In this document: positions 38,575 through 47,541 of the stretch, piece by piece
Position numbering within the stretch: the stretch's first letter is position 1
How the letters are laid out: every line of letters starts with the position of its first letter
Source: Burkholderiaceae bacterium
GTDB taxonomy: Bacteria > Pseudomonadota > Gammaproteobacteria > Burkholderiales > Burkholderiaceae_C
Assembly: GCA_024235915.1 (NCBI GenBank)
Contig: JACKLO010000008.1
Span: forward strand, 62,001 to 126,000
Reading direction: 5' to 3'
Length of the DNA: 64,000 nt
Position numbers and translations under genes: made by a program
The notes under the pieces: model-generated
The model's database searches: none
What the model saw: the letters and a program-made list of their open reading frames with translations, nothing else
What the model was told of the DNA's origin: nothing

Positions 38575-41500
38575 TTGCACAGCGAACTGGGCCTCGCCAA
38601 GGCCCCGCCCCCCCGCCACCTCGGGCAACCGATCGAGCGCCATGAAGATGCGGCACTGCTGACAGGCCGGGGCCGCTTCGCGGACGACCTCGGCGAGGCG
38701 CCCGGTACGCTGCACGCGGCCGTGCTGCGCAGCCCACACGCGCATGCCGATCTGCTGTCGGTCGACGCCACGGCCGCGCTGGCGATGCCCGGTGTGCGCG
38801 CCGTGCTGACCGGCGAGGACGTCAAGCGCTGGTCCCAACCCTTCGTCGTCGGGGTCAAGGCGGCGATGCAGCACTGGGCCCTGGCGGTGGACCGTGTGCG
38901 CTACAGCGGCGAACCCGTCGCGGTGGTGATCGCCGAGGACCGCTACCTCGCGGAGGACGCGCTCGATGCCATTCGCGTCGAATACCGCGCCCTGCGCGCG
39001 ACGGTCGACATTGCAGCGGCCTGTGAGGCCGACGCCCCCGTGCTGCACGAGGCGGTGGGCAGCAATGTCGTCAACGAGCGCCAGTTCCGCTACGGCGATC
39101 CGCAGCAGGCCTTCGCGAATGCGGCGCAGCGCGTCGCGCTCACCGTGCACTACCCGCGCAATAGCTGCACGCCGATCGAGTGCGGCGTCGTGGTGGCCGA
39201 GCACCAGCCCGAGGACGACGGCGGGCACGGCTACGAAGTGCTGTCCAACTTCATGGGGCCGTTCTCGCTGCATGCGGTGATGGCGTTGGCCCTTGGCGTG
39301 CCAGGCAACAAGCTACGCCACCGTGTGCCGCGCGACAGCGGCGGCAGCTTCGGCGTCAAGCAGGCGGTGCTGCCTTATGTGGTGCTGATGTGCCTCGCCT
39401 CGCGCAAGGCCGGCGCGCCAGTGAAGTGGGTGGAAGACCGGCTCGAGCACCTCGGCGCCGCCACCTCGGCCACGGCGCGGCTGACCCACATCACCGCCGC
39501 GCTCGACGGCGAGGGTCGCATCACCGCGCTCGACTGGGACCAGCGCGACGACGTCGGCGCCTATCTGCGTGCGCCGGAGCCGGCCACCTTCTACCGCATG
39601 CACGGCGCGCTCAGCGGCGCCTACGACATCCCCCACCTCGCGGTGCGCAACCGCGTGGTCGTGACGAACAAGACGCCCACCGGCCTGGTGCGCGGCTTCG
39701 GTGGGCCGCAGGTCTATTACGCGCTCGAGCGGCTGATGGACCGCATCGCCGTCGAGCTCGATGAAGACCCGGTCGCGCTGCGGCTGCGCCACTACGTGCG
39801 GCCGCAGCAGTTCCCGTACACCGCGGCGGCCGGTGCCGTGCTCGACTCGGGCGACTACCACCGCCTCACCGACATGGCGATGGCCGCGGCGCGCGAGCAG
39901 GGACTGTGGCAACGCCAGTCCGCGGCACGGACGGCAGGAAAGCTCTACGGCATCGGCGTAGCCGCAATCGTCGAACCCTCGGTGTCGAACATGGGCTACA
40001 TCAGCACCGTGCTGACGCCCGAGCAGCGTGCCAAGGCCGGGCCGAAGAACGGCGCGATCGCCAGCGCGACAGTGGCCATCGACCTGCTCGGCGGCATCAA
40101 CGTGGTGGTGGCCTCGGCGCCCGCAGGCCAGGGCCACATGACCGTCTGCGCCCAGGTGGTCGCCGACGTGTTCGGGCTGCAGCCGGCGCAGGTCGTGGTG
40201 AACGTCGAGTTCGACACCGCGAAGGACGCGTGGAGCGTGGCGGCCGGTAACTACAGCAGCCGTTTCGCCGGCGCCGTCGCCGGTACGGTTCACTTGGCGG
40301 CCACACGGCTGCGCGACAAGCTGGCGCGCATCGCGGCGCCACAGTTCGGCTGTCCGGCGCAGCGGCTGCGCTTCGAGGGCGGCGCGGTCTTCGATGAACA
40401 CAATCCCGAGCGTCGCCAGCCCTTCGCGCGCCTGGCCGCCAATCCGCACTGGGCGCCGGCCTTGCTGCCCGAGGGCGAAGAACCGGGGCTGCGCGAGACC
40501 GCCTTCTGGACCGCGCCGACGCTGGCCGCGCCCGACGCCCAGGACCGTGTCAACACGTCGTCCGCCTACGGCTTCGTGTTCGACGTCTGCGGCCTCGAGG
40601 TCGATCCGGCCACCGGCCGCGTGCGCATCGACCGCTATGTCACCGGCCACGATGCCGGCAAGCTGCTCAACCCGGCGCTGGCCGACGGCCAGATCCGCGG
40701 TGCCTTCGCCCAGGGCTTGGGCGCCGCGCTGATGGAGGAGTTCCGCTACGGCGCCGACGGCAGCTTCCAGAGCGGCACGTTCGCCGACTACCTGGTGCCC
40801 ACCGCTTGCGAGGTGCCCGACCCGGTGATCGTGCACCTCGAGACGCCCAGCCCGTTCACGCCGTTGGGCGCCAAGGGTCTCGGCGAGGGCAACAACATGA
40901 GCACGCCGGTGGCGGTGGCCAATGCTTTCGCCGATGCGCTGCGGCCGCTGCGCGATCTCGCCGACGTGCGGCTGCCGCTCACGCCGTCACGTGTGCTGGC
41001 CGTCATCGGCGAGGCCGAGCCGGTGCCGCCCGAGGGGCTGGTGCGCAAAGCCGAACCCGCCCGCGTGGCCGGCGGCCTGGCCCTGCAGGCCAGCGGCAGC
41101 GTGGATATCGCCGCGCCGCCGGAGCAGGTGTTCGCGGTGCTGCTCGATCCGGCAGCGCTGGCCCGGGTCATCCCCGGATGCCATGCGCTGCAGCCCGAGG
41201 GCGAGCACCGCTACCGTGCCGACGTTACCGTCGGCGTGGGGCTGGTGAAGGCGCGCTACGAGGCGCGCATCGAGCTGTCGGAGATCGACGCGCCGCGCAG
41301 CCTTCGCCTGGCCGGTTCAGGACAGTCGTCACTGGGCACCGGCGCCGGCAGCGGCACGGTGAGGCTCGAGGCCACCGCGTCCGGCACGCGCCTGCACTAC
41401 GACTATGCGGCACAGGTGGGCGGCAAGGTCGCCGCGGTGGGCAGCCGCATGCTGGAAGGCGCCGCCCGCATCGTGCTGGCCCAGCTGTTCGAATCGCTCG

Positions 41501-41592
41501 GCCGGCAGGCCACGGGCCAGTCCGCCGGAGCTGGCTCTGGTCCGGTCTCGTGGTGGCGGCGTCTGCTGATTCGCCTGGGAGTCGCCCGATGA
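38575..41592 (+). CDS. Molybdenum hydroxylase large subunit fused to a CoxG domain
   Basis: 1005 residues from TTG at 38575, set by AGGAGA 7-12 nt upstream. Residues about 15-830 are a xanthine-dehydrogenase-family molybdopterin subunit: RGFGGPQ loop (about 373-379) and the active-site base Glu771 in GAKGLGEGNN. Residues about 840-985 are a CoxG/SRPBCC domain (SGSVDIAAPPEQVFAVLLDP), normally a separate protein, followed by an amphipathic tail WWRRLLIRLGVAR. The loop lacks the CSFR motif of CO dehydrogenase form I. Forms an LMS complex with the next two genes; substrate unknown, probably an aromatic or heterocyclic compound. Overlaps the next gene (ATGA). Confidence 0.88.
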   Translation: MHSELGLAKAPPPRHLGQPIERHEDAALLTGRGRFADDLGEAPGTLHAAVLRSPHAHADLLSVDATAALAMPGVRAVLTGEDVKRWSQPFVVGVKAAMQHWALAVDRVRYSGEPVAVVIAEDRYLAEDALDAIRVEYRALRATVDIAAACEADAPVLHEAVGSNVVNERQFRYGDPQQAFANAAQRVALTVHYPRNSCTPIECGVVVAEHQPEDDGGHGYEVLSNFMGPFSLHAVMALALGVPGNKLRHRVPRDSGGSFGVKQAVLPYVVLMCLASRKAGAPVKWVEDRLEHLGAATSATARLTHITAALDGEGRITALDWDQRDDVGAYLRAPEPATFYRMHGALSGAYDIPHLAVRNRVVVTNKTPTGLVRGFGGPQVYYALERLMDRIAVELDEDPVALRLRHYVRPQQFPYTAAAGAVLDSGDYHRLTDMAMAAAREQGLWQRQSAARTAGKLYGIGVAAIVEPSVSNMGYISTVLTPEQRAKAGPKNGAIASATVAIDLLGGINVVVASAPAGQGHMTVCAQVVADVFGLQPAQVVVNVEFDTAKDAWSVAAGNYSSRFAGAVAGTVHLAATRLRDKLARIAAPQFGCPAQRLRFEGGAVFDEHNPERRQPFARLAANPHWAPALLPEGEEPGLRETAFWTAPTLAAPDAQDRVNTSSAYGFVFDVCGLEVDPATGRVRIDRYVTGHDAGKLLNPALADGQIRGAFAQGLGAALMEEFRYGADGSFQSGTFADYLVPTACEVPDPVIVHLETPSPFTPLGAKGLGEGNNMSTPVAVANAFADALRPLRDLADVRLPLTPSRVLAVIGEAEPVPPEGLVRKAEPARVAGGLALQASGSVDIAAPPEQVFAVLLDPAALARVIPGCHALQPEGEHRYRADVTVGVGLVKARYEARIELSEIDAPRSLRLAGSGQSSLGTGAGSGTVRLEATASGTRLHYDYAAQVGGKVAAVGSRMLEGAARIVLAQLFESLGRQATGQSAGAGSGPVSWWRRLLIRLGVAR

Positions 41593-42422
41593 AGCCGGCC
41601 GCCTTCGACTACCAGCGCGTCGAGACGGCCGACGAGGCAGCTGCGGTGCTCGCGCAGCTCGGCGACGAGGCGCGCATCCTTGCCGGCGGCCAGTCGCTGA
41701 TGGCGGTGCTCAACATGCGACTGGCCCGGCCGCAGCGCCTGCTCGACATCTCGCGCTCACAAGCCCTGGCCGGGCTGCGCATCGACGGCCCCATGCTGCA
41801 CGTAGGTGCGGCGGTGACCCAGGCCACGCTCGAGTGGCGGCCTGGACTCGCACAGGAACTGCCGCTGCTCGCGCTCGCCTTCCCGCACATCTCGCACTTC
41901 CAGATCCGCAATCGCGGCACGGTGGCCGGCAGCATTGCGCACGCCGATCCCTCCGCCGAGCTGCCGCTGGTGCTGCTGGCGCTCGGCGGCGAGGTCTGCC
42001 TGCGCAGCGCGCGGGGTACGCGCCGAATGGCGGCGCAGGACTTCTTCACCGGCATGCTCCTCACCGCACGCGCCGCCGACGAACTGGTCGAGGCCGTGCG
42101 CTTCCCGCTTGCTTCGGCCGTCCAGGGCCACGGCTTCGAGGAATTCGCGGTGCGCCACGGCGACTTCGCGGTCTGCGCCGTGGCCGCGGTGGCCGACACG
42201 CGCCGGCTTCGCATCGCCGTGGGCGGTGTGGCCGACCGTCCGGTGGCGCGCGACCTGCCGCTGCTCGAAGGGGCAGCGCTCGACGACGCCCTCAACGCCT
42301 TCGCCTGGTCGCTCGACGTGCGCGACGAGCCGCAGGCCAGCGCGGCGCTGCGGCGCCAGTTGGTCCGCCGCCTCGGCCGCCGCGCCGCCGACCGGGCCCT
42401 CACCACTCGGAGACTTGCATGA
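41589..42422 (+). CDS. Molybdenum hydroxylase FAD-binding (M) subunit
   Basis: 277 residues from the ATG overlapping the large-subunit stop. FAD-binding motifs ILAGGQSLMAVLNMRLARPQ and IRNRGTVAGSIAHADPSAEL, then the CO-dehydrogenase flavoprotein C-terminal domain (about 165-270). It lacks the extra loop that holds a [4Fe-4S] cluster in 4-hydroxybenzoyl-CoA reductase. Passes electrons from the iron-sulphur subunit to an acceptor. Coupled to the S subunit by ATGA. Confidence 0.92.
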   Translation: MKPAAFDYQRVETADEAAAVLAQLGDEARILAGGQSLMAVLNMRLARPQRLLDISRSQALAGLRIDGPMLHVGAAVTQATLEWRPGLAQELPLLALAFPHISHFQIRNRGTVAGSIAHADPSAELPLVLLALGGEVCLRSARGTRRMAAQDFFTGMLLTARAADELVEAVRFPLASAVQGHGFEEFAVRHGDFAVCAVAAVADTRRLRIAVGGVADRPVARDLPLLEGAALDDALNAFAWSLDVRDEPQASAALRRQLVRRLGRRAADRALTTRRLA

Positions 42423-42940
42423 CGGTGCTCGATGCACGTGCCGAACGCTCGGTACGCCTGACCCTGAACGGGCGCGAACGCTGCGCCAGCGCTTCGCCGC
42501 GACGGCTGCTGTCGGACTTCCTGCGTCACGACCTCGGCGCGACCGGCACGCACGTCGGCTGCGAGCATGGGGTCTGCGGCGCCTGCACGGTGCAGATCGA
42601 CGGCGTCGCGCAGCGGGCCTGCCTGACGCTGGCCGTGCAGGCCGAAGGCCGCGACGTGCGAACAGTAGAGGGCCTGGCCGGGGACGACAGCCTGCTGGGT
42701 GACCTGCAGGCCGCCTTCAAGCGCCACCACGCTCTGCAATGCGGCTTCTGTACGCCTGGCATCCTGATGTCCTGCGCGGACTGGCTGGCGCGCATCGCCG
42801 GCCGCGGCGTGCCAGACCAGGGCCAGGTGCGCGAGATGCTGTCCGGGCACCTGTGCCGCTGCACCGGCTACACGCCCATCGTCGCAGCGGTGATGGACGT
42901 CGCGCAGACGCGCGCCGCGGCGGAGGCCTCCCATGCTTGA
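42419..42940 (+). CDS. Molybdenum hydroxylase [2Fe-2S] (S) subunit
   Basis: 173 residues. Plant-ferredoxin-type cluster: GCEHGVCGACTV with a later Cys; second cluster in the helical domain: CGFCTPG and CRCTGY. Typical of XDH-family small subunits. From base 42606 on it is repeated, inverted, at the window's right edge. It overlaps the ligase gene by 8 nt. Confidence 0.95.
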   Translation: MTVLDARAERSVRLTLNGRERCASASPRRLLSDFLRHDLGATGTHVGCEHGVCGACTVQIDGVAQRACLTLAVQAEGRDVRTVEGLAGDDSLLGDLQAAFKRHHALQCGFCTPGILMSCADWLARIAGRGVPDQGQVREMLSGHLCRCTGYTPIVAAVMDVAQTRAAAEASHA

Positions 42941-43178
42941 CCTCGGCCGCACCTTTCTGCAGAGCGTCGAGCGCAGCCCGCGCCAGGTCGCGATCGTCGA
43001 CGACGGCCTGCGCCTGAGCTACGGAGATTGGGCGGGCCGGATCGGCGCTGTGCAGCGCGGCCTGTCCGAGGCCGGCCTCGCGCGCGGCGACCACCTGCTG
43101 GTGGTGCTGCAGAACCGCTGGGAGATGGCCACGCTGCACTGGGCCTGCCAGTTCGCCGGCATCGTGATGACACCGCTC
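42606..43178 (+). repeat. 573-bp inverted repeat, left copy
   Basis: Reverse-complement partner of 63428-64000 (position sums 106606). Comparison of the stretches found no mismatch. It covers the 3' two thirds of the S-subunit gene and the first 246 nt of the ligase gene. The right copy runs off the window, so the repeat may be longer. Confidence 0.92.
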
Positions 43179-44480
43179 AACTGGCGCGCGAAGCCGGAGG
43201 AGATCGACTACTGCCTGGCCGATGCCGAAGCCAAGGCGATCGTCTGGGAGCCGGTCGCCGACGCTGCGGTGGCCGCTTCTTCCGGGGCGGCCCTCGCGCT
43301 GCGCATCGGCGTGGGCGATGTGCATGGCGCAACGCTGCACTTCGAAGACTGGATGACCTCGGTCGCCGAGCCGGTGCCGCAGGCGGAGGCGTCTGACTGG
43401 TCGCTGATGCTCTACACCAGCGGCACCACCGGCAAGCCCAAGGGCGTGCCGCGCCGTCAGCGTGCCGAGCGCATCGCAGCACTGGCCCACGTGGCGCAGA
43501 ACCGCTACGCGGTCGGCGAGTGCACCCTCGGCGTGATGCCGCTGTACCACACGATGGGCGTGCGCTCGCTGCTCTCGCTGGCGCTGGTCGACGGGCGCCT
43601 CGTCTGCCTGCCGCGCTTCGACGCCGGCCGTGCGCTGGCGGCGATCCGTGACGAGCGGGTGACGCACCTCTACCTGGTGCCCACGCTGTACCACGACCTG
43701 CTGTCGCACCCCGACTTCGCCAGCACCGACACCCGCAGCGTGCGCAAGCTCGGGTTCGCAGGTGCGCCGATGCACGACGCCCTGCTGCAACGCCTGCAGG
43801 CCGCCTTCGAGCCGGAGCTCTTCGTCAACCACTACGGCAGTTCGGAGATCTACACCTTCTCGATCAACCAGCGGGCCGTCGAGAAGCCAGGTTGCGCGGG
43901 CCGGGCCGGGATCAACACCAGGCTGCGCGTCATCAAGCTCGACCAGTGCGACCCGGAAGAACTGGCGGCGCCGATGGAAGAAGGTCAAATCATCGCCGAG
44001 CTGCGCAGCGACGAGGCCTTCGAGGGCTACCACAAGCGCCCCGACGCCGACGCCCGCAGCCTGCACGACGGCTGGTATTTCACCGGCGACACCGGCTACG
44101 TGGACCGCGACGGCGACCTGTTCGTCACCGGCCGCGTCGACGACATGATCATCAGCGGCGGCGAGAACATCTCGCCGGTCGACATCGAATCCGTGCTGTC
44201 GCTGCACCCGGCGGTCGACGAGGTGGCCGTGGCCGGCCTGCAGGACGCACGCTGGGGCCAGAAGGTCGTCGCCTTCGTGAAGACGCGGCGGCCCGTCGAC
44301 GCGCAGGCGCTGGACGCGCACTGCCGCGAGAGCGACCTCGTCAACTTCAAGCGTCCGCGCGACTACGTCTTTGTGCGCGAGATCCCCAAGAGCCCTGTCG
44401 GCAAGGTGCTGCGCCGCAAGTTGCAGTCGGGCGAGTACGAGCCCGTCCTGCCGGAGCTACCTGCCATCCCCCCGGCCTGA
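42933..44480 (+). CDS. AMP-dependent acyl/aryl-CoA ligase
   Basis: 515 residues of the ANL family. P-loop YTSGTTGKPKGVPRRQ, YGSSEIY (A5), GWYFTGDTGYVDRDGDLF with GRVDDMIISGGENISP (A7/A8), and the catalytic Lys in PKSPVGKVLRRKL. Activates a carboxylic acid with ATP and CoA; similar in layout to 4-chlorobenzoate/benzoate-type ligases. Lies between the hydroxylase and crotonase genes, so the hydroxylase substrate may be a CoA ester or its acid. Confidence 0.92.
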   Translation: MLDLGRTFLQSVERSPRQVAIVDDGLRLSYGDWAGRIGAVQRGLSEAGLARGDHLLVVLQNRWEMATLHWACQFAGIVMTPLNWRAKPEEIDYCLADAEAKAIVWEPVADAAVAASSGAALALRIGVGDVHGATLHFEDWMTSVAEPVPQAEASDWSLMLYTSGTTGKPKGVPRRQRAERIAALAHVAQNRYAVGECTLGVMPLYHTMGVRSLLSLALVDGRLVCLPRFDAGRALAAIRDERVTHLYLVPTLYHDLLSHPDFASTDTRSVRKLGFAGAPMHDALLQRLQAAFEPELFVNHYGSSEIYTFSINQRAVEKPGCAGRAGINTRLRVIKLDQCDPEELAAPMEEGQIIAELRSDEAFEGYHKRPDADARSLHDGWYFTGDTGYVDRDGDLFVTGRVDDMIISGGENISPVDIESVLSLHPAVDEVAVAGLQDARWGQKVVAFVKTRRPVDAQALDAHCRESDLVNFKRPRDYVFVREIPKSPVGKVLRRKLQSGEYEPVLPELPAIPPA

Positions 44481-44492
44481 ACCGAGAGAACC

Positions 44493-45305
44493 ATGAACCT
44501 CAGAGACCTGAACCACCCTGCCAACACGCTGACGACGGTGCTCGACGGCTTCCGCATCGAGCTGGACCCGGACCGCGAGCGCGCCGACATCGTGCTCGAC
44601 CGCCCGCCCTTCAACGTGGTCAGCATGCTGGCGCGCGAGCAGCTGCGCATCGCGTTCGAGGCGCTCGATGCCGACGAGCGCATCCGCGTCATCGTGCTGC
44701 GCGGCGAAGGCGAGCACTTCTCCAGCGGCGGCGACATCAAGGGATTCCTGGCTGCGACGCCGGAACATGTCAGCCAGCTCGCGTGGAACGTGGCGGCGCC
44801 GACGCGCTGCAGCAAGCCGGTGATCGCGGCCGGCCGCGGCTACTGCTTCGGGGTCGGCTTCGAGCTGTCGCTGGCCTGCGACTTCCGCCTGGCCACGGAG
44901 ACCTCGCTCTACGCGCTGCCCGAGCAGAAGCTCGGCCAGATCCCCGGCTCCGGCGGTTCGGCGCGGCTGCAGAAGATGGTGGGCATCACGCGCACCAAGG
45001 ACATCGTGATGCGCTCGCGGCGCATCTCCGGTCGCCAGGCCCACGATTGGGGCGTGGTCACCGACTGCGTATCCGATGCCGAGCTCGAGCAGGCCACCGA
45101 TGCGCTGGTGGACGAACTGCGCGCGTTCTCGCCGATCGCGCAGCGCACCGCCAAGAAGCTGCTCAACGACACCGAGGACTCCCCACTGTCGATCGCGATC
45201 GAGCTGGAAGGCCACTGCTACTCGCGCCTGCGCAGCTCGGAGGACTTCCGTGAAGGCGTCGAGGCGTTCCACAGTAAGCGCAAGCCGGTCTTCGTCGGCC
45301 GCTGA
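44493..45305 (+). CDS. Crotonase-fold enoyl-CoA hydratase/isomerase, operon A copy
   Basis: 270 residues. Oxyanion segments GEHFSSGGDIKGF and GRGYCFGVGFELSLACDF; the Glu in LPEQKLGQIPGSGGSARLQK fits the hydratase acid/base position. C-terminal trimerisation helices present. A close paralogue lies on the minus strand at 60391-61197. Probably acts on the CoA ester formed by the ligase, possibly a dienoyl-CoA; exact reaction unknown. Confidence 0.9.
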   Translation: MNLRDLNHPANTLTTVLDGFRIELDPDRERADIVLDRPPFNVVSMLAREQLRIAFEALDADERIRVIVLRGEGEHFSSGGDIKGFLAATPEHVSQLAWNVAAPTRCSKPVIAAGRGYCFGVGFELSLACDFRLATETSLYALPEQKLGQIPGSGGSARLQKMVGITRTKDIVMRSRRISGRQAHDWGVVTDCVSDAELEQATDALVDELRAFSPIAQRTAKKLLNDTEDSPLSIAIELEGHCYSRLRSSEDFREGVEAFHSKRKPVFVGR

Positions 45306-45337
45306 TCGGGTCCATCCACTGCCAGCAAGGAGACCGC

Positions 45338-46327
45338 ATGGTTACTGAAGTCTCGAGATCGCGCCGCGCGCTGACGCTGGCGGCCGGCGCCGCGGCGCTG
45401 TCGGGTTCCTGGATCGCACCGGCACGCGCCGCCGACTATCCCGGCGGGCCGCTGCGCATCGTCGTGCCTTACCCGGCCGGCGGGTTCAACGACACGCTCG
45501 GGCGTCTGGTCGCCAGGCAGCTGTCGGCGGCATGGAAGGTGAGCGCCGTCGTCGACAACAAGCCGGGCGCCGGAACCGTGATCGGCACGCAGTCAGTGGC
45601 TACCGCGCCGGCCGATGGCCACACGCTGCTGGTGATCCAGTTTCCATTCGCCTCGAACCCCTGGCTCTACAAGCTGCCCTACGACACCGAACGTGCCTTC
45701 GCCCCGGTGATCCTGGCCGGGCGCTCGCCGATGGTGATGGTTACCCATGCGGGCAGCCCCTATCGCAGCATCGCCGACGTGACGGCGGCGGCGCGCGCCC
45801 AACCCGGCAAGATCAACTACGGGACCTCGGGCGCCGGCTCGTCCAACCACCTGGCGATGGTGCTGTTCGAGAGCCAGGCCGGCGTGCGCATGAACCCGGT
45901 GCCGTACAAGGGCAGCGCCCCGTTGATGACGGACCTGGCGGGGGGGCACGTGGGGCTCGCGGTCGACCTGCTGCCACAGGTGCTGCCCTTCATCCAGGCC
46001 GGCAAGGCGCGGGCGCTGGCGATCGCCAGCCCCCGTCGATCGCCGCTGCTGCCGGAAGTGCCCACCGCGGCCGAGGTCGGCCTGCCGGGATACGAGGTGT
46101 CGTCGTGGCATGGCTTCGTCGTGCCGGCGGGCACGCCGCAGCCGGTGATCGACAAGCTCAACCGCGAGATCGACCGGATCCTCTCCACCGAGGAGGTCCA
46201 GCGGGCGTTCGCGGCACAGGGCGTCGCGCCCGACGGTGGCGCGCCGGCCGTGCTGCGCGACTTCATCGCCGGCCAGATGACGCTGTGGAAGCGCGTCATC
46301 GACCAGCACGGCATCAAGGCCGAGTGA
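45338..46327 (+). CDS. Bug/TctC-family periplasmic solute-binding protein
   Basis: 329 residues. Signal peptide with RSRRALTLAAGAAAL (Tat-like) ending near ARA. Bug-family marks: LRIVVPYPAGGFNDTLGRLV, NKPGAGTVIGTQSVA, and AQPGKINYGTSGAGSSNHL. Binds carboxylates or aromatic acids. No tctA or tctB membrane genes adjoin it, as is usual for beta-proteobacterial Bug genes. Confidence 0.93.
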   Translation: MVTEVSRSRRALTLAAGAAALSGSWIAPARAADYPGGPLRIVVPYPAGGFNDTLGRLVARQLSAAWKVSAVVDNKPGAGTVIGTQSVATAPADGHTLLVIQFPFASNPWLYKLPYDTERAFAPVILAGRSPMVMVTHAGSPYRSIADVTAAARAQPGKINYGTSGAGSSNHLAMVLFESQAGVRMNPVPYKGSAPLMTDLAGGHVGLAVDLLPQVLPFIQAGKARALAIASPRRSPLLPEVPTAAEVGLPGYEVSSWHGFVVPAGTPQPVIDKLNREIDRILSTEEVQRAFAAQGVAPDGGAPAVLRDFIAGQMTLWKRVIDQHGIKAE

Positions 46328-46355
46328 ACCCAGACACAACCCCAGGAGACAGACC

Positions 46356-47531
46356 ATGAACCGGAATCACCTCAACACCACGGCGATCGCTCTCGCGCTG
46401 GCCGCACCGCTGGCTGCATCCGCCCAGAGCGGGCCGATCCGCGTCGGCGTCGTCACGCCGCTGTCGGGCACGTACGCCGGCATCGGCCAGCAGGTCAAGT
46501 GGGGACTGGACCTCGCCGCCGCGCAGATCAACGCCGCCGGCGGCGTGATGGGCCGTAAGTTGGAGCTGGTCTACGAGGACGAGGAGGCCAACCCGGCCGT
46601 CGCGACCCAGAAGGCCGAGAAGCTGTTCCAGGTCGGCAAGGTCGACTTCCTCACCGGCACCGTGAATTCGGGCTCGACGCTGGCCGTGGGCCAGGTTGCC
46701 GAGCGCAACAACCGTCTGATCGCGACCACGGTGTCGTTCGCCGACTCGATCACGGCCGACAAGTGCAGCCCCAATGTGTTCCGCGTCAACGCCCGTGCCG
46801 GCATGCAGAGCGCCGCGCTGGCCGACTGGATGGCCTCGACACAGAAGAACGCCAATGTCTTCTACCTGGGGCCCGACTACGAGATGGGCCGCAGCACGGT
46901 GGCGGCGTTCAAGGCGGCAGCTGAGGGCAAGGGGGCGAAGACCGTCGGCGAGGTGTTTGCGCCACTGGACAACAAGGACTACTCGCCCTACTTCGGCCAG
47001 ATCCGCGGCGCCCGGCCGACGGTGATCTACACCTCGGTGGCGGGCAACGACACGGTGCGGCTGTTCACGCAGATGGCCGAATTCGGCGTCAACCGCAACG
47101 TGCAGGTCGTGGGTGCCTCGGGCACGGTGACCTCGCAGAACCTCAACGCGATCGGCAAGGCCGCCGACGGCTTCGTCACCGGCGTCGGCTATTCGTCCAG
47201 CATCGACTCGGCCGACAACCGCAGGTTCGTCGCCGACTTCGAAGCGGCGAACAAGTCCAAACCCGACCTGTACGGCGCCGACTCCTACGGCGTGCTGTTC
47301 TTCTACAAGGCCGCGGTGGAGAAGGCCAGGAGCACCGACACCGACAAGGTGCGCGAGGCGATGCGCGGCCTGCAGTGGGCCACGCCGCAGGGCACGAAGA
47401 CCATGCGTGCCGGCGACCACCAGGCGATGCAGGACATGTACGCCGTGAAGGTCGAGGGCGGGCAGTTCCAGATCGTCGGCAAGGTGGCGGCGGCCGCGGC
47501 CATCGGGCCAGACACCTGCAGCCGCTTCTGA
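46356..47531 (+). CDS. Liv-type ABC transporter substrate-binding protein
   Basis: 391 residues. Sec signal peptide (ALALAAPLAASAQS) and the periplasmic-binding fold type I: IRVGVVTPLSGTYAGIGQQV, NRLIATTVSFADSITADKC, VFYLGPDYEMGRSTV. Binds the substrate for the LivHMGF-type permease encoded next. In catabolic operons these usually bind aromatic or branched acids rather than amino acids. Confidence 0.93.
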   Translation: MNRNHLNTTAIALALAAPLAASAQSGPIRVGVVTPLSGTYAGIGQQVKWGLDLAAAQINAAGGVMGRKLELVYEDEEANPAVATQKAEKLFQVGKVDFLTGTVNSGSTLAVGQVAERNNRLIATTVSFADSITADKCSPNVFRVNARAGMQSAALADWMASTQKNANVFYLGPDYEMGRSTVAAFKAAAEGKGAKTVGEVFAPLDNKDYSPYFGQIRGARPTVIYTSVAGNDTVRLFTQMAEFGVNRNVQVVGASGTVTSQNLNAIGKAADGFVTGVGYSSSIDSADNRRFVADFEAANKSKPDLYGADSYGVLFFYKAAVEKARSTDTDKVREAMRGLQWATPQGTKTMRAGDHQAMQDMYAVKVEGGQFQIVGKVAAAAAIGPDTCSRF

Positions 47532-47541
47532 GGCGGGCCGC

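Noticed and set aside
38575..42940. Aerobic CO dehydrogenase (CoxLMS) because of the LMS order and CoxG domain
   Set aside because: The large subunit has RGFGG where form I CO dehydrogenases have the CSFR-type loop, and no coxD/E/F genes are near.
38575..42940. 4-Hydroxybenzoyl-CoA reductase
   Set aside because: The 277-residue FAD subunit lacks the extra iron-sulphur loop of that enzyme's larger beta subunit, and the large subunit carries a CoxG domain not found there. A related substrate cannot be excluded.
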